Assembly (NCBI GenBank): GCA_002389465.1
Contig: DGOT01000222.1
Location: forward strand, 1 to 13,500
Source: Bacteroidales bacterium UBA4459
GTDB lineage: Bacteria > Bacteroidota > Bacteroidia > Bacteroidales > F082
DNA length: 13,500 nt
Direction: 5' to 3'
Under the pieces are notes generated by a model, which ran no database searches, was not told the origin of the DNA, and worked only from the letters and a program-made list of their open reading frames with translations. Position 1 is the first letter of the stretch; each line of letters begins with the position of its first letter. This document shows positions 1 to 8,276 of the stretch, in pieces. The position numbers and the translations under genes were made by a program.

Positions 1-1
1 T

Positions 2-2704
2 ATTAATAAAAAGCAAATTGAACCCTTTACCTGGGTTGATTTTCCGGTATTTGGGATGTCCCATACAAGATCTCTTTGTGTTGATAAATCAGGCACCCTC
101 TGGGTTACAACTGATATCGATGGCCTTTTTTGCCTTTCTCCTGAAAACAGGGATTCGTTGCAGTTTATTAATTATCGACACAACCCTGAAGTTGAAGGAA
201 GCATCAGCAGCAACATTGTATTTAGCGTGTATTGCAGCGATGACGGCACTGTATGGATCGGAACCGGTAACGGCCTCAACCGCTTCGATCCTGAAACCGG
301 GACTTTTGAATATTTTAGTATGAAAAACGGTTTCGATGCCTATTTTGTCTATTGTGTAAGAACAGACGGATCAGGAATCGTTTGGGCATCCACCGAAAAA
401 GGGCTGGTACGTTTTAATCCTGACGCAGCAAAAGGAAGAAAATTTAAGCTTTTTACTACAAATGACGGCCTGCCGTTCGATAAAATCTATCCTTATCATT
501 TTGATAAAGGAAAAGACGGGTGGTTTTATCTCGGTGGAGAAAGGGGCTTCGGCCTCGGTTATTTTACTTTTCATCCCGACAGCATTAAAGACAACACCCT
601 CATCCCGTCTATGACCATTACCGGTTTCGAAATAGAAAACAAAGCCATTGGGCTTGACACGGCTATTTCGTACAAAAAACAACTGAACCTGGGTTATGAT
701 CAGAATTATATTTCTTTTGAATTTGCGGTACTCGATTACAACGACCCGGAAAAGAACCAGTATGCCTACAAACTTGAAGGCGTGGATGACGACTGGATCT
801 ATTCGGGAAACCGTCGCTTTGCAAATTATACCGGGCTTTCTCCCGGAACATATATCTTCAGGGTAAAAGGTTCAAACAATGATGGATACTGGAATGAGGA
901 AGGAGTATCTATTAGGATATCAATCGCCACCCCACCCTGGAAAACCTGGTGGGCCTATCTAATATATTTAGTTCTTGTTTCAAGCATATTGATTTTGGTC
1001 TTCCGGTTTTATATGCATCGTCAGAGGTTATTACACCAGCTTGAACTTGAACATCTTGAATCGGACAAGCTGAAAGAGATAGACAGCATGAAATCAAGGT
1101 TTTTTGCCAATATCTCCCACGAATTCCGCACGCCCCTTACACTCATCATGGGTCCCTTGCAGAAGATGATCGGTAAAGCAGCTGGCAATACCGACAAACA
1201 GGAACTTACTATGATGCAGCGCAATGTCCGACGACTTCAGCAACTGATCAACCAGTTGCTTGACCTGTCGAAACTGGAAGCCGGGAGAATGCAGTTGCAG
1301 TGCAGCGAAATGAATATCGTGGAATGGGGAAGAATGCATGTCCAGTCGTTCGAATCGCTCGCCCGGCAACGAAAGATTAACTTTATTTTCGAACAGGAAC
1401 AGCCCGAGATCATTTGCTTTTTTGATCCTGAAAAAATGGCCCGGGTGCTGAACAACCTGTTATCCAATGCGTTTAAGTTTACGGGGAAAGGGGGAGTAAT
1501 CAGTGTAAAAGTCTGCAGTCCGCAGTCAGCAATCAGCAGTCGGCAATCAGCAGTTACTGGGGATCTGACTGAAGACTGCAAGGACCAATGCGTGGGCATA
1601 AAGATTTCCGACACCGGCCCCGGCATCCCTGCCGAAAAACTACCGCACATCTTCGACCGTTTCTACCAAACCGACGGCTCGCAAACGCGGAAACACGAAG
1701 GCACGGGCATCGGGCTGGCACTGGTGAAAGAACTCGTGGAACTTCATCACGGAAGCATCACCGTGGAAAGTATTGAAAGCAAAGGGACGACATTCTCCAT
1801 TGTCCTGCCGCTGGGAAAAGAACACCTGAAACCGGAAGAAATTGTAATTTCTCCGCCCGAAGTTCCGGAAATAGAAACAATAATTAAAAGTCAGCTCCCT
1901 GAAATGGTCATTTCTGAAGAAACACCGGAAGAAATCGAAAAAACCGGAAAACACATTTTGCTGATCGTAGAGGACAATGCGGATATGCGTAATTACATCC
2001 GTGGGTTTTTTAGAGATACATATAAAATTCTGGAAGCAGAAAACGGTCAAAAAGGACTTGACCTGGCCGTAAAACATGTTCCCGATATCATCGTCAGCGA
2101 TGTGATGATGCCGGTGATGGATGGTTACGCACTGTGCCAAAAGATAAAATCCGACCAGCGCACCAACCACATCCCCCTGGTATTGCTTACCGCCCGTTCC
2201 TCCGGCGCCGACAAGATCGAAGGTTTGGAAACCGGCGCCGATGATTTTGTGATCAAACCCTTTGAAGGCAAAGAGTTGCAGGTGAGGGTGAAAAACCTGA
2301 TCGTGCAGCGGGCAAAGTTACGGGAGCACTTTCAGAAAGAATTTATTCTTGATGTTCCGTTGCAGGCAAGCAGCCTTCCTTCCATGGACCAGCAGTATCT
2401 GCGGAAAGCCATGAAAATTTTAGAGCTTCATCTGTCCGATCCCGAATTCGGCGTGGAAGAACTTGCAGGGCAGATGGCCATGAGCCGCGTGCAGCTCCAC
2501 CGCAAGATAAAAGCCATCACCGATCTTTCTCCCGGTGATTTCATTCGTTCCCTGCGGCTCAAGAAAGCAGCAGGGATGCTCCGATCCGGAAGTGGCAACA
2601 TCACGCAGATCGCTTTTTCCGTCGGTTTCAACAACCCCTCCTGGTTTGCCGAATGTTTCAAAAAGCAATTTGGCGCGCTGCCTTCGGAGTACGGGACGGA
2701 TTGA
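2..2704 (+). CDS. Hybrid two-component system sensor/regulator (HTCS), 3' part
   Basis: The reading frame is open to the window edge, so the N-terminus is missing; 900 residues are present. Domains in fragment numbering: two-component propeller repeats (about 20-140, such as DDGTVWIGTGNGLNRFDP), a Y_Y_Y domain (about 235-305), one membrane segment (about 318-340), HisKA with SHEFRTP (phospho-accepting His at codon 1118-1120), HATPase (N box NNLLSNAFKF, G box DTGPGIP near residue 537, then GTGIGLAL), a receiver with LLIVEDNAD and SDVMMPVMDG (phospho-accepting Asp at codon 2099-2101, conserved Lys in VIKPF), and a C-terminal AraC-type helix-turn-helix. Proteins of this family sense a ligand, often a glycan fragment, in the periplasm and control transcription directly from the membrane, commonly of polysaccharide-use genes. 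No such locus lies downstream here; the nearest target candidate is the secreted beta-helix gene. A repeat interrupts the ATPase domain (separate entry). Confidence 0.95.
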   Translation: MNKKQIEPFTWVDFPVFGMSHTRSLCVDKSGTLWVTTDIDGLFCLSPENRDSLQFINYRHNPEVEGSISSNIVFSVYCSDDGTVWIGTGNGLNRFDPETGTFEYFSMKNGFDAYFVYCVRTDGSGIVWASTEKGLVRFNPDAAKGRKFKLFTTNDGLPFDKIYPYHFDKGKDGWFYLGGERGFGLGYFTFHPDSIKDNTLIPSMTITGFEIENKAIGLDTAISYKKQLNLGYDQNYISFEFAVLDYNDPEKNQYAYKLEGVDDDWIYSGNRRFANYTGLSPGTYIFRVKGSNNDGYWNEEGVSIRISIATPPWKTWWAYLIYLVLVSSILILVFRFYMHRQRLLHQLELEHLESDKLKEIDSMKSRFFANISHEFRTPLTLIMGPLQKMIGKAAGNTDKQELTMMQRNVRRLQQLINQLLDLSKLEAGRMQLQCSEMNIVEWGRMHVQSFESLARQRKINFIFEQEQPEIICFFDPEKMARVLNNLLSNAFKFTGKGGVISVKVCSPQSAISSRQSAVTGDLTEDCKDQCVGIKISDTGPGIPAEKLPHIFDRFYQTDGSQTRKHEGTGIGLALVKELVELHHGSITVESIESKGTTFSIVLPLGKEHLKPEEIVISPPEVPEIETIIKSQLPEMVISEETPEEIEKTGKHILLIVEDNADMRNYIRGFFRDTYKILEAENGQKGLDLAVKHVPDIIVSDVMMPVMDGYALCQKIKSDQRTNHIPLVLLTARSSGADKIEGLETGADDFVIKPFEGKELQVRVKNLIVQRAKLREHFQKEFILDVPLQASSLPSMDQQYLRKAMKILELHLSDPEFGVEELAGQMAMSRVQLHRKIKAITDLSPGDFIRSLRLKKAAGMLRSGSGNITQIAFSVGFNNPSWFAECFKKQFGALPSEYGTD
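1515..1556 (+). repeat. Six tandem copies of a heptanucleotide (GCARTCN) inside the kinase gene
   Basis: The units read gcagtcc, gcagtca, gcaatca, gcagtcg, gcaatca, gcagtta. A 7-bp unit stays open here and encodes a seven-residue periodicity (QSAISSR, then QSAV). It falls between the N box and the first glycine box of the ATPase domain, where other kinases have a short turn between strands. The flanks GTCTGCAGTC (1511-1520) and GACTGAAGAC (1567-1576) form a 10-bp inverted repeat with one mismatch. The added segment is about 25 residues and the frame is kept. Confidence 0.85.
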
Positions 2705-2827
2705 CCGAAACATCAATCCTTCCAGCGTTCGCCCGCCCGGAAGACACCAGTCAGACGGGCAGAACCCAGAAGTGTGGGAGCTGACAGCACCCAATTCAAA
2801 TAATCGGGTTCATAGCCGGACAACAAT

Positions 2828-2855
2828 ACTTCCAGGTCTTTTAGACACTGGAAGT
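2828..2855 (+). terminator. Hairpin, possible terminator of the HTCS gene
   Basis: ACTTCCAG pairs with CTGGAAGT, and the stem continues as GTCT/AGAC around a TTT loop with one bulged A, giving a 12-bp stem. It lies about 120 bp after the stop codon. Only a short T-rich stretch (TTTGTT) follows, so it may be a weak terminator or an mRNA-end hairpin. The rest of 2705-2900 shows nothing gene-like. Confidence 0.4.
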
Positions 2856-2900
2856 TTGTTAAATACTATTCTTCATCAAAATGTAACAATCCTTGCATCA

Positions 2901-2931
2901 TTTGAAACGTTTCTGGTAGACATTACTTTCG
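2901..2931 (+). promoter_or_regulatory. Bacteroidetes-type promoter for the beta-helix gene
   Basis: TTTG (2901-2904), a 19-bp spacer and TACTTTCG (2924-2931) fit the -33 TTTG / -7 TAnnTTTG pattern with one mismatch in the -7 box. The expected start is near 2938, leaving an AT-rich leader of about 60 nt before the ATG at 2999. Confidence 0.45.
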
Positions 2932-2998
2932 ATCCGTCGTAATTTTACACACATAATTTTTAACTGAAATCCTATTAATAATAAAAACGCAGATTATC

Positions 2999-4768
2999 AT
3001 GAAAACCTTCACTTTATTCACAACACTGATCCTCGCAGTCTTCACAGCCACTGCCCAGATCGTCCACGTACCAGCTGACCAACCCACTATCCAGGAAGGC
3101 ATCAATGCCGCATCAGATGGCGATACGGTTTTGGTTGCAGAAGATACCTACCTGGAAAATATCAATTTCAATGGTAAAGCCATTACACTTGCCAGTAATT
3201 TTATAATGGACGGCGACACCAGCCATATTTCCAATACTATTATTGATGGCAGCCAGCCTGATGATCCTGATCTTGGTTCCGTTGTCACTTTTGATTCAGG
3301 AGAGGATACCACTTCAATTTTATGTGGATTTACTATTTCAGGTGGAACCGGAACTTATATTTCTGGATTTAATGCATATGCCGGAGGAGGCATATATTGC
3401 TATCCAGCCGGTGCAAAAATCATTTATAACCATATTTTGAATAATGCGATTACTTCAAATGGTGGTGGTTATGGAAGCGGGATAGTTTGTGATCATCTGA
3501 ATGAAGCCTGGATAGTCATTGGAAATAATGTTATTAGTAACAATTCAATCAACTCAATTAACGAAGCATTAGGTGGTGGAATTTCTGTTTTTGGTCGAGC
3601 AAGAATTGAACACAACGAGGTCACAGATAATCTTGCTTCTTCGCTTACCGGTATATCGGGAGGTGGTATTAGTTGTAAGGGAACTTTTTATGATCCATCT
3701 TTCAAAGAACTTCGGCTAACAAATAATTTAATTGATAACAATACGGCTAATTCGCAGAGTAGCACTACCGAGGGCGCCTATTTTGGAGGTTTATATGTTG
3801 AAGGTTTTTATGGTACCGTACGAAACAACACCATTACAAATAATTCAGTTAGTGCCTATGATGGACAATTATGTTATGCACCGGGCTTCATGTCCATAAG
3901 AAACCCGGATAATATTATTGTTGAAAATAACATCATTCAGGGGAATTATTTCACAAATGGAGAATGTTGGGGAGGCGGGATATGTGTCTGGATGGGTGGT
4001 GGTATCTACCAAAATAATATCATCCAGAATAACCAGGCTTATGACGGAGGAGGAATGTTTATTTACAGTTATGAAACCGGTGAAATTCCCCTTATTATCA
4101 ACAATACGATATCTGGAAACAATGCAACGCATTTAGGAGGCGGACTTTATATCTATGGCTCAGAGGTTATTGTGTTAAATACCATTTTATGGGGGAATAC
4201 TGTTGATTCAGAAATAAGTAGCATCTATGAAGTAGAAAGCAACCTTGAAGTCAGGAATTCGGATGTGGAAGGCGGCTGGACAGGAAACGGCAATATGGAT
4301 GTTGATCCTCAGTTCAAAGCAGACAATTACCATCTTGACTTTTCTAGCGAACTTGTAAATAAGGGTGTTCTGTCTGTATTGATCAACGGTGAATGGTATG
4401 GGAGCCCGGAGTATGATGTTGACGACGACGACCGCCCGTATGGCAGTACGAATCCCGATATTGGCGCTGACGAAGCACAATGGTGCTGTGTTGGAGTTAA
4501 GGAACAAAGTAAAACTGATTTAAAAGTTACCGTATATCCGAATCCCGCTTCATCGGTTGTTAACTTTTCCATACAGGCTTCTAAAACAACTCAACACGGA
4601 AGTAATAAAATCATCTTGTTCAACACCGATGGCAGGGTTGTTTATGAATCAGCAATCACTACATCAAATTTTACGATTAATGTATGTCATTTGTCGCCCG
4701 GCGTATATTATGCCAAACTATACTTGGGTGAGCTCATCATAAACAGGAATGTTGTTATAAGTAAATAG
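2999..4768 (+). CDS. Secreted right-handed parallel beta-helix protein with T9SS sorting tail
   Basis: The 589-residue product starts with a typical signal peptide (MKTFTLFTTLILAVFTATAQ). A pectin-lyase-like opening follows (QPTIQEGINAASDGDTVLVAEDTYLENINF), then many beta-helix coils rich in Asn and Gly (NNxI, GGGI/GGGL, NTISGNNATHLGGGLYIYG) up to about residue 480, closing with NPDIGADE. The last 80 or so residues (VYPNPASS..., then SPGVYYAKLYLGE...NRNVVISK) are a type A T9SS C-terminal sorting domain. The protein is therefore probably exported by Sec, passed through the outer membrane by T9SS, trimmed, and anchored or released. Beta-helix proteins of this kind include polysaccharide lyases and adhesins; I see no recognisable catalytic set, so the substrate is unknown. 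The gene sits alone between a promoter and a terminator. The signal peptide decides the start codon. Confidence 0.93.
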   Translation: MKTFTLFTTLILAVFTATAQIVHVPADQPTIQEGINAASDGDTVLVAEDTYLENINFNGKAITLASNFIMDGDTSHISNTIIDGSQPDDPDLGSVVTFDSGEDTTSILCGFTISGGTGTYISGFNAYAGGGIYCYPAGAKIIYNHILNNAITSNGGGYGSGIVCDHLNEAWIVIGNNVISNNSINSINEALGGGISVFGRARIEHNEVTDNLASSLTGISGGGISCKGTFYDPSFKELRLTNNLIDNNTANSQSSTTEGAYFGGLYVEGFYGTVRNNTITNNSVSAYDGQLCYAPGFMSIRNPDNIIVENNIIQGNYFTNGECWGGGICVWMGGGIYQNNIIQNNQAYDGGGMFIYSYETGEIPLIINNTISGNNATHLGGGLYIYGSEVIVLNTILWGNTVDSEISSIYEVESNLEVRNSDVEGGWTGNGNMDVDPQFKADNYHLDFSSELVNKGVLSVLINGEWYGSPEYDVDDDDRPYGSTNPDIGADEAQWCCVGVKEQSKTDLKVTVYPNPASSVVNFSIQASKTTQHGSNKIILFNTDGRVVYESAITTSNFTINVCHLSPGVYYAKLYLGELIINRNVVISK

Positions 4769-4804
4769 CTCTCGAATAACTAAACAGTAACTAAATTTTC
4801 TGCC

Positions 4805-4833
4805 AAAGCACAAGTTGATCGGGCTTGTGCTTT
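4805..4833. terminator. Hairpin terminator between convergent genes
   Basis: AAAGCACAAG (4805-4814) and CTTGTGCTTT (4824-4833) form a perfect 10-bp stem with a 9-nt loop, 36 bp after the beta-helix stop codon. The ends of the stem are A/T, so each strand reads into a short U-rich tail. Placed between two convergent genes, it probably ends transcription from both sides. Confidence 0.65.
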
Positions 4834-4901
4834 ACTCTTAGCCACGAAGCTTGAACATTACAATAAAGGAAATTATTGAGGGGAGCGTTTGGTAACGAAT
4901 A

Positions 4902-5357
4902 TTATACCGTTTCTATATTCCCCTGCTCATCTACAAGCACGCCGAAATTCATATAAACGAGCTTCCCGTCGCGGAAAAAGAAATCTATCATGCTGTAATC
5001 GTAGGAAAGTCTGCGGTCTTTCTCCTCTTCAATTTCTACTTCGTAGTATGTGTGGCCATTGTTTTTCATCAGTTCAACAATATCGTCTTCGGTCAGATTC
5101 ATTATCTTTTTACCGTAGAGTGTTGCATCAGGATGATCGGTTTCGATACCGGCCAGTATCTGGTTCGAAAGGCCGACAAAGAATATGGAGAATCCCTGCG
5201 TCCAGTAATGCAGCACCGTAGTATTAAACTCTTCATCTTCGTCGAAGCTGTTAATTTCTTCCGCTTCGCCATAAGTGTCCATAAATTGACTCATCTTCAT
5301 GCCAAATTCAAGCGGTCCCAGCCCTATATTTGGTTTTATTTCATAATTCAATAACAT
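4902..5357 (-). CDS. Unrecognised acidic 151-residue cytoplasmic protein
   Basis: I do not recognise a named family. The product has no signal peptide or membrane segment and is clearly acidic. The N-terminus, IGLGPLEFGMKMSQFMDTYG, resembles the 'G-x-FGM-x-x-x-x-V-x-x-x-x-G' opening of several small bacterial proteins of unknown role. The middle and end alternate short strands with one helix (NLTEDDIVELMKNNG), followed by YSMIDFFFRDGKLVYMNFG, which suggests a compact alpha/beta fold. The ATG at 5355-5357 sits 24 nt after a predicted transcription start and follows a purine-rich AGAAAAG, which supports this start. It lies 69 bp downstream of the dehydrogenase on the same strand but has its own promoter, so it can be expressed separately. 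Some immunity proteins look like this in size and charge, but no toxin gene is adjacent. Confidence 0.85.
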   Translation of the reverse strand: MLLNYEIKPNIGLGPLEFGMKMSQFMDTYGEAEEINSFDEDEEFNTTVLHYWTQGFSIFFVGLSNQILAGIETDHPDATLYGKKIMNLTEDDIVELMKNNGHTYYEVEIEEEKDRRLSYDYSMIDFFFRDGKLVYMNFGVLVDEQGNIETV

Positions 5358-5387
5358 CTTTTCTGTCTATTATTAATAAAGTGGAAA

Positions 5388-5419
5388 CAAACATATGTAA
5401 TTGTTTCGTACAAAACAAA
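5388..5419 (-). promoter_or_regulatory. Bacteroidetes-type promoter for the 4902-5357 gene
   Basis: Read on the minus strand: TTTG (5419-5416), a 20-bp spacer and TATGTTTG (5395-5388), an exact match to -33 TTTG / -7 TAnnTTTG. The predicted start near 5381 gives a 24-nt leader. This is the cleanest promoter in the window. Confidence 0.65.
5401..5418. promoter_or_regulatory. Imperfect palindrome overlapping the -33 region
   Basis: TTGTTTCGTACAAAACAA is an 18-bp inverted repeat around GTAC with one mismatched pair. It covers the spacer and most of the -33 box of the minus-strand promoter, where a repressor could bind. AT richness alone could produce this, and TTTCGTACAA also occurs by chance inside two coding regions, so it is a weak operator call. 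Confidence 0.3.
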
Positions 5420-5426
5420 TTATAAG

Positions 5427-6233
5427 CTATTTAATCGGTGAGTCTTCCTCTTTGGCGAAACTTTTATACACCTGTTTCGACATCCAGTTGGGGAAGAACT
5501 TGTTCAGCAGAGCCACAAGTTTGCCTTCCGTGGTAAGTACAATGGTGCTTTTTCTCTTCTGAATGGCCCGGTAAATGTATTGGGCTACCTTTTCAGCACT
5601 CATCATTTTCTGTTCGTCGCGCGGTGTCTCCCCCTGCTGGCTTCCGTCGGCCGCCAAAGCCGTGTTGCGAATATTGGAGGCGGTAAAGCCCGGATATGCT
5701 ACCAAAACATGCAGGCCGTCTTTCAGGTGCTCGGTACGGATGCAATCAAGCAGGCCTCCCATGGCAAATTTAGAAGACGAGTATCCTGTTCTTCCCGGTA
5801 AGCCTACAATGCCACCGATGGACGAAACACCGACAACACTACCCTTTTGTTTCAGTATATGCGGCAGGGCATATTTCGTACAATACACCGTTCCCCAGAA
5901 GTTAACATCCATCAATCGTTTGATCACTTTTAAATCAAGATCTTTAAACAAGGCACGCATCGAAATACCTGCATTGTTGATCAGTATATCAATTCTTCCG
6001 AACTGCTCCATGGCTGTTAAAACCAGGTTTTTGCAATCCGATTCCACGGATACATCTGTTTGCGCAAAGGCCACCTCTCCCCCTTTCAGTTTGATTTCTT
6101 CGGCAATTTCAGTCAGTTTTTCATGGCTTCGTGCCCCCAGCACGCATTTGGCACCTTTTCCGGCAAATTCAAAAGCCAGCGCTTTGCCAATACCCGATGA
6201 AGCTCCGGTGATAATAACAACTTTATCTTTCAT
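5427..6233 (-). CDS. Short-chain dehydrogenase/reductase (SDR), classical type
   Basis: The 268 residues carry the full classical SDR set: the TGASSGIG cofactor loop (9-16), the NNAG motif (86-89), the structural Asn in DVNFWG (N111), Ser in VSSIGG (S137/S138) and the catalytic YSSSK pair (Y151, K155). Arg35 in GARS, just after the second strand, favours NADP(H). Length and layout resemble the DHRS7-like group of bacterial SDRs, which oxidise or reduce hydroxyl/keto groups on lipids or other small molecules; the substrate cannot be read from the sequence. The last 40 residues carry a basic, hydrophobic stretch (LVALLNKFFPNWMSKQVYKSF) that may touch a membrane. The ATG at 6231-6233 places the cofactor loop eight residues in, as usual. 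It is divergent from the aminotransferase operon. Confidence 0.95.
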   Translation of the reverse strand: MKDKVVIITGASSGIGKALAFEFAGKGAKCVLGARSHEKLTEIAEEIKLKGGEVAFAQTDVSVESDCKNLVLTAMEQFGRIDILINNAGISMRALFKDLDLKVIKRLMDVNFWGTVYCTKYALPHILKQKGSVVGVSSIGGIVGLPGRTGYSSSKFAMGGLLDCIRTEHLKDGLHVLVAYPGFTASNIRNTALAADGSQQGETPRDEQKMMSAEKVAQYIYRAIQKRKSTIVLTTEGKLVALLNKFFPNWMSKQVYKSFAKEEDSPIK

Positions 6234-6292
6234 TATCTTCTTCTTTAATTTAATACTACAATTATATGAATTTCTGCTCAGGATTTGACAAC

Positions 6293-6323
6293 CGAAGGTA
6301 ATAAGTTTCCTGAAAAGTTCGAA
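6293..6323 (-). promoter_or_regulatory. Possible promoter for the SDR gene
   Basis: On the minus strand: TTCG (6323-6320), a 19-bp spacer and TACCTTCG (6300-6293). Each box has one mismatch to TTTG / TAnnTTTG. The predicted leader is about 53 nt. Its -33 box shares the TTCGAA palindrome (6318-6323) with the promoter facing the other way. Confidence 0.3.
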
Positions 6324-6351
6324 AAATCCATATATGAATTGTTTACTTTTG
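6318..6351 (+). promoter_or_regulatory. Promoter for the aminotransferase-aat-guaD operon
   Basis: TACTTTTG (6344-6351) is an exact TAnnTTTG -7 box. The best -33 candidate is TTCG (6318-6321), one mismatch and a slightly long 22-bp spacer. The start would fall near 6358, making the TTG at 6362 an unlikely start codon and the ATG at 6371 the better one. Confidence 0.5.
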
Positions 6352-6370
6352 TATGAATTAATTGAATGCT

Positions 6371-7561
6371 ATGCTCAACAACAGACAGCTTTTCTTACAA
6401 CACCTGGCTGTGCCGGCCGAAGTACCCGACGCATTGGAAATCGTCAGGGCTGAAGGTATTTTTCTATATAATGTTGATGGAAACAAATATATTGACCTCG
6501 TTTCAGGAGTTTCGGTCAGTAATGTGGGGCACCGCCACCCCAAAGTAGTTCAGGCTATTGAGGAGCAACTGAAAAAATACATGCACCTAATGGTGTATGG
6601 TAAATACATCCAGTCGCCACAGGTATTGCTTGCCGAAAAACTGGCCTCCTTGCTGCCAGAGAATCTGCAATCGGTTTATTTCGTCAATTCGGGCAGCGAA
6701 GCCATCGAGGGAGCTGTAAAACTGGCCAAAAGGGTAACCGGAAAGCGGAAAATCATAGCTTTTAAAAATGCCTACCACGGCAGCACGCACGGAGCCCTTA
6801 GTATTTTAGGCAACGAAGAAATGAAATACGCTTACCGTCCGTTACTTCCCGGCGTTTCTTTTCTGTCGTTTAACCGGAAGGAAGATTTGAAAAAGATAAC
6901 CAGAGATGCAGCAGCAGTTGTCATTGAACCTGTTCAGGCCGAAGCCGGTATCCTGGTCCCTGATGAAGAATACATGACAGCCTTAAGAAACAGGTGCAAC
7001 GAAACAGGCACGTTACTTATTTTCGACGAAGTACAGATGGGGTTCGGGCGAACCGGAAAACTTTTCGCCTTCGAACATTTCGGTATAATTCCAGATATCC
7101 TCTGCCTGGCTAAAGCTATGGGCGGCGGCATGCCGATCGGTGCTTTTGTGGCCGGCAAAGAACACATGCAGACGTTAACACATCATCCGGCACTGGGACA
7201 TATCACCACGTTTGGTGGGCATCCGGTAAGTTGTGCAGCAGCATTGGCCAGTCTAGAGATCATTCTTGACGAACAACTCGCCGAACAAGCCAATGAGAAA
7301 GGAAGCTTGTTTAAAAATATCCTGGAGCAACATCCTAAAGTAAATCACATCCGCCAGATCGGCCTGATGCTGGCCGTTGAACTTAAAAAGGAATATTCGA
7401 TACCGAAGATGGTCAAGATTTTACAAAAAAACAGTCTGATCGTGGATCAGTTCCTGTTTAACGACCGGTCGTTCCGCATTGCGCCTCCGCTGACAATAAC
7501 CGAAGAAGAAATTGCCTTAGTAATTGATAAAGTTGTTGCAAGTCTGAACGAACTGAACTAA
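6371..7561 (+). CDS. Class-III PLP-dependent aminotransferase (acetylornithine/ornithine/GABA type)
   Basis: The 396-residue product has the fold-type I class-III landmarks: NSGSEAIEGAVKLA (phosphate-binding loop, about 106-119), AYHGSTHGAL, IEPVQAEAG, IFDEVQMGFGRTG with the PLP-ring Asp near 219, and the Schiff-base Lys in LCLAKAMGGGMPIGAF (K248, codon 7112-7114), followed by HITTFGGHPVSCAAA. These enzymes move an amino group from an omega-amino or alpha-amino donor to a keto acid. The exact substrate is unclear; the nearest groups are acetylornithine, ornithine and 4-aminobutyrate aminotransferases. An in-frame TTG at 6362 could add three residues, but the promoter position favours the ATG at 6371. 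It is first in a tight operon: only 4 bp separate its stop from aat. Confidence 0.93.
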   Translation: MLNNRQLFLQHLAVPAEVPDALEIVRAEGIFLYNVDGNKYIDLVSGVSVSNVGHRHPKVVQAIEEQLKKYMHLMVYGKYIQSPQVLLAEKLASLLPENLQSVYFVNSGSEAIEGAVKLAKRVTGKRKIIAFKNAYHGSTHGALSILGNEEMKYAYRPLLPGVSFLSFNRKEDLKKITRDAAAVVIEPVQAEAGILVPDEEYMTALRNRCNETGTLLIFDEVQMGFGRTGKLFAFEHFGIIPDILCLAKAMGGGMPIGAFVAGKEHMQTLTHHPALGHITTFGGHPVSCAAALASLEIILDEQLAEQANEKGSLFKNILEQHPKVNHIRQIGLMLAVELKKEYSIPKMVKILQKNSLIVDQFLFNDRSFRIAPPLTITEEEIALVIDKVVASLNELN

Positions 7562-7565
7562 GCCT

Positions 7566-8276
7566 ATGCCAGTTTACAAACTCCCCGAAGAGCCTGTATT
7601 CCCCCGACCCGACCTGGCCGAAGAGGACGGGTTGCTGGCAATTGGTGGTGATTTGAGCGTTGAACGCCTGCTAAACGCCTATGCATCGGGAATATTTCCC
7701 TGGTATGCAAAAGAGCAACCTATATTATGGTGGTCGCCCGACCCGCGCATGGTGCTGTTTCCTGAAAAATTTCTCCGTCACAAGAACCTGCGGAGGACAG
7801 TTGATAAAAACATCTACTTCTGGTCATTCGATCAGCATTTTGAACAAGTGATTGAACAATGCGGCAGGGTAAAAAGAAAGAGACAGGACGGGACATGGAT
7901 CACAACGGAAATGAAAGAGGCATACATACAACTTCACAAATTGGGGTTCGCCCATTCGGTGGAAACATACGATCACGGTAATTTAGCAGGCGGTTTGTAT
8001 GGTGTTTCGTTGGGAAGTGTTTTCTTTGGCGAGTCGATGTTTCACCTGAAAACAGACGCTTCGAAAGTTGCCCTCTGGCATCTGGTGGATTTTGCCTTAC
8101 AACACGGAATAAGGATGATTGACGTCCAGCAAAATACAACACATTTAAAAAGTTTGGGTGCTGAAACCATCTCAAGGGAAAAATTCTTAGTTTTATTGAA
8201 CCAAAATCTTACGTCCGAAACGCTGTTGGGTAACTGGCAGGCATGGAATGATAAAAAAATGAAAAGCGATGAGTGA
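7566..8276 (+). CDS. aat: Leucyl/phenylalanyl-tRNA-protein transferase (Aat)
   Basis: Aat transfers Leu or Phe from aminoacyl-tRNA to proteins with N-terminal Arg or Lys, marking them for ClpS/ClpAP-type degradation in the cytoplasm (bacterial N-degron pathway). The 236 residues match the family in size and motifs: FPRPDLAEEDGLLAIGGDLS, YASGIFPWY, ILWWSPDPRMVL, GTWIT, GVSLGSVFFGESMF and IDVQQNTTHLKSLGAETI. Glu156, Asp186 and Gln188 fall at the numbers used for the active-site residues of the E. coli enzyme. No clpS or clpA is in the window. The last eight bases overlap the guanine deaminase start, so the two genes are translationally coupled. Confidence 0.97.
   Translation: MPVYKLPEEPVFPRPDLAEEDGLLAIGGDLSVERLLNAYASGIFPWYAKEQPILWWSPDPRMVLFPEKFLRHKNLRRTVDKNIYFWSFDQHFEQVIEQCGRVKRKRQDGTWITTEMKEAYIQLHKLGFAHSVETYDHGNLAGGLYGVSLGSVFFGESMFHLKTDASKVALWHLVDFALQHGIRMIDVQQNTTHLKSLGAETISREKFLVLLNQNLTSETLLGNWQAWNDKKMKSDE

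Noticed and set aside
665..680. TTTCGTACAAAA as an operator related to 5401-5418
   Set aside because: It is inside codons of the HTCS gene, and a similar string occurs in the SDR gene; this weakens the case for the short sequence as a specific site.
1640..2170. Minus-strand open frame of 176 codons inside the HTCS gene
   Set aside because: It is antisense to receiver and linker codons and its His/Phe-rich product has no recognisable domain.
2730..2765. GCCCG / CGGGC inverted repeat after the HTCS gene
   Set aside because: Five-base arms with a long loop and no T-run; not a credible terminator or element end.
2535..2942. Plus-strand open frame of 135 codons over the end of the HTCS gene
   Set aside because: It overlaps the well-supported AraC domain in another frame and has low-complexity, unstructured content.
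5575..6288. Plus-strand open frame of 237 codons opposite the SDR gene
   Set aside because: The minus strand carries a complete SDR motif set; the opposite frame is its shadow.
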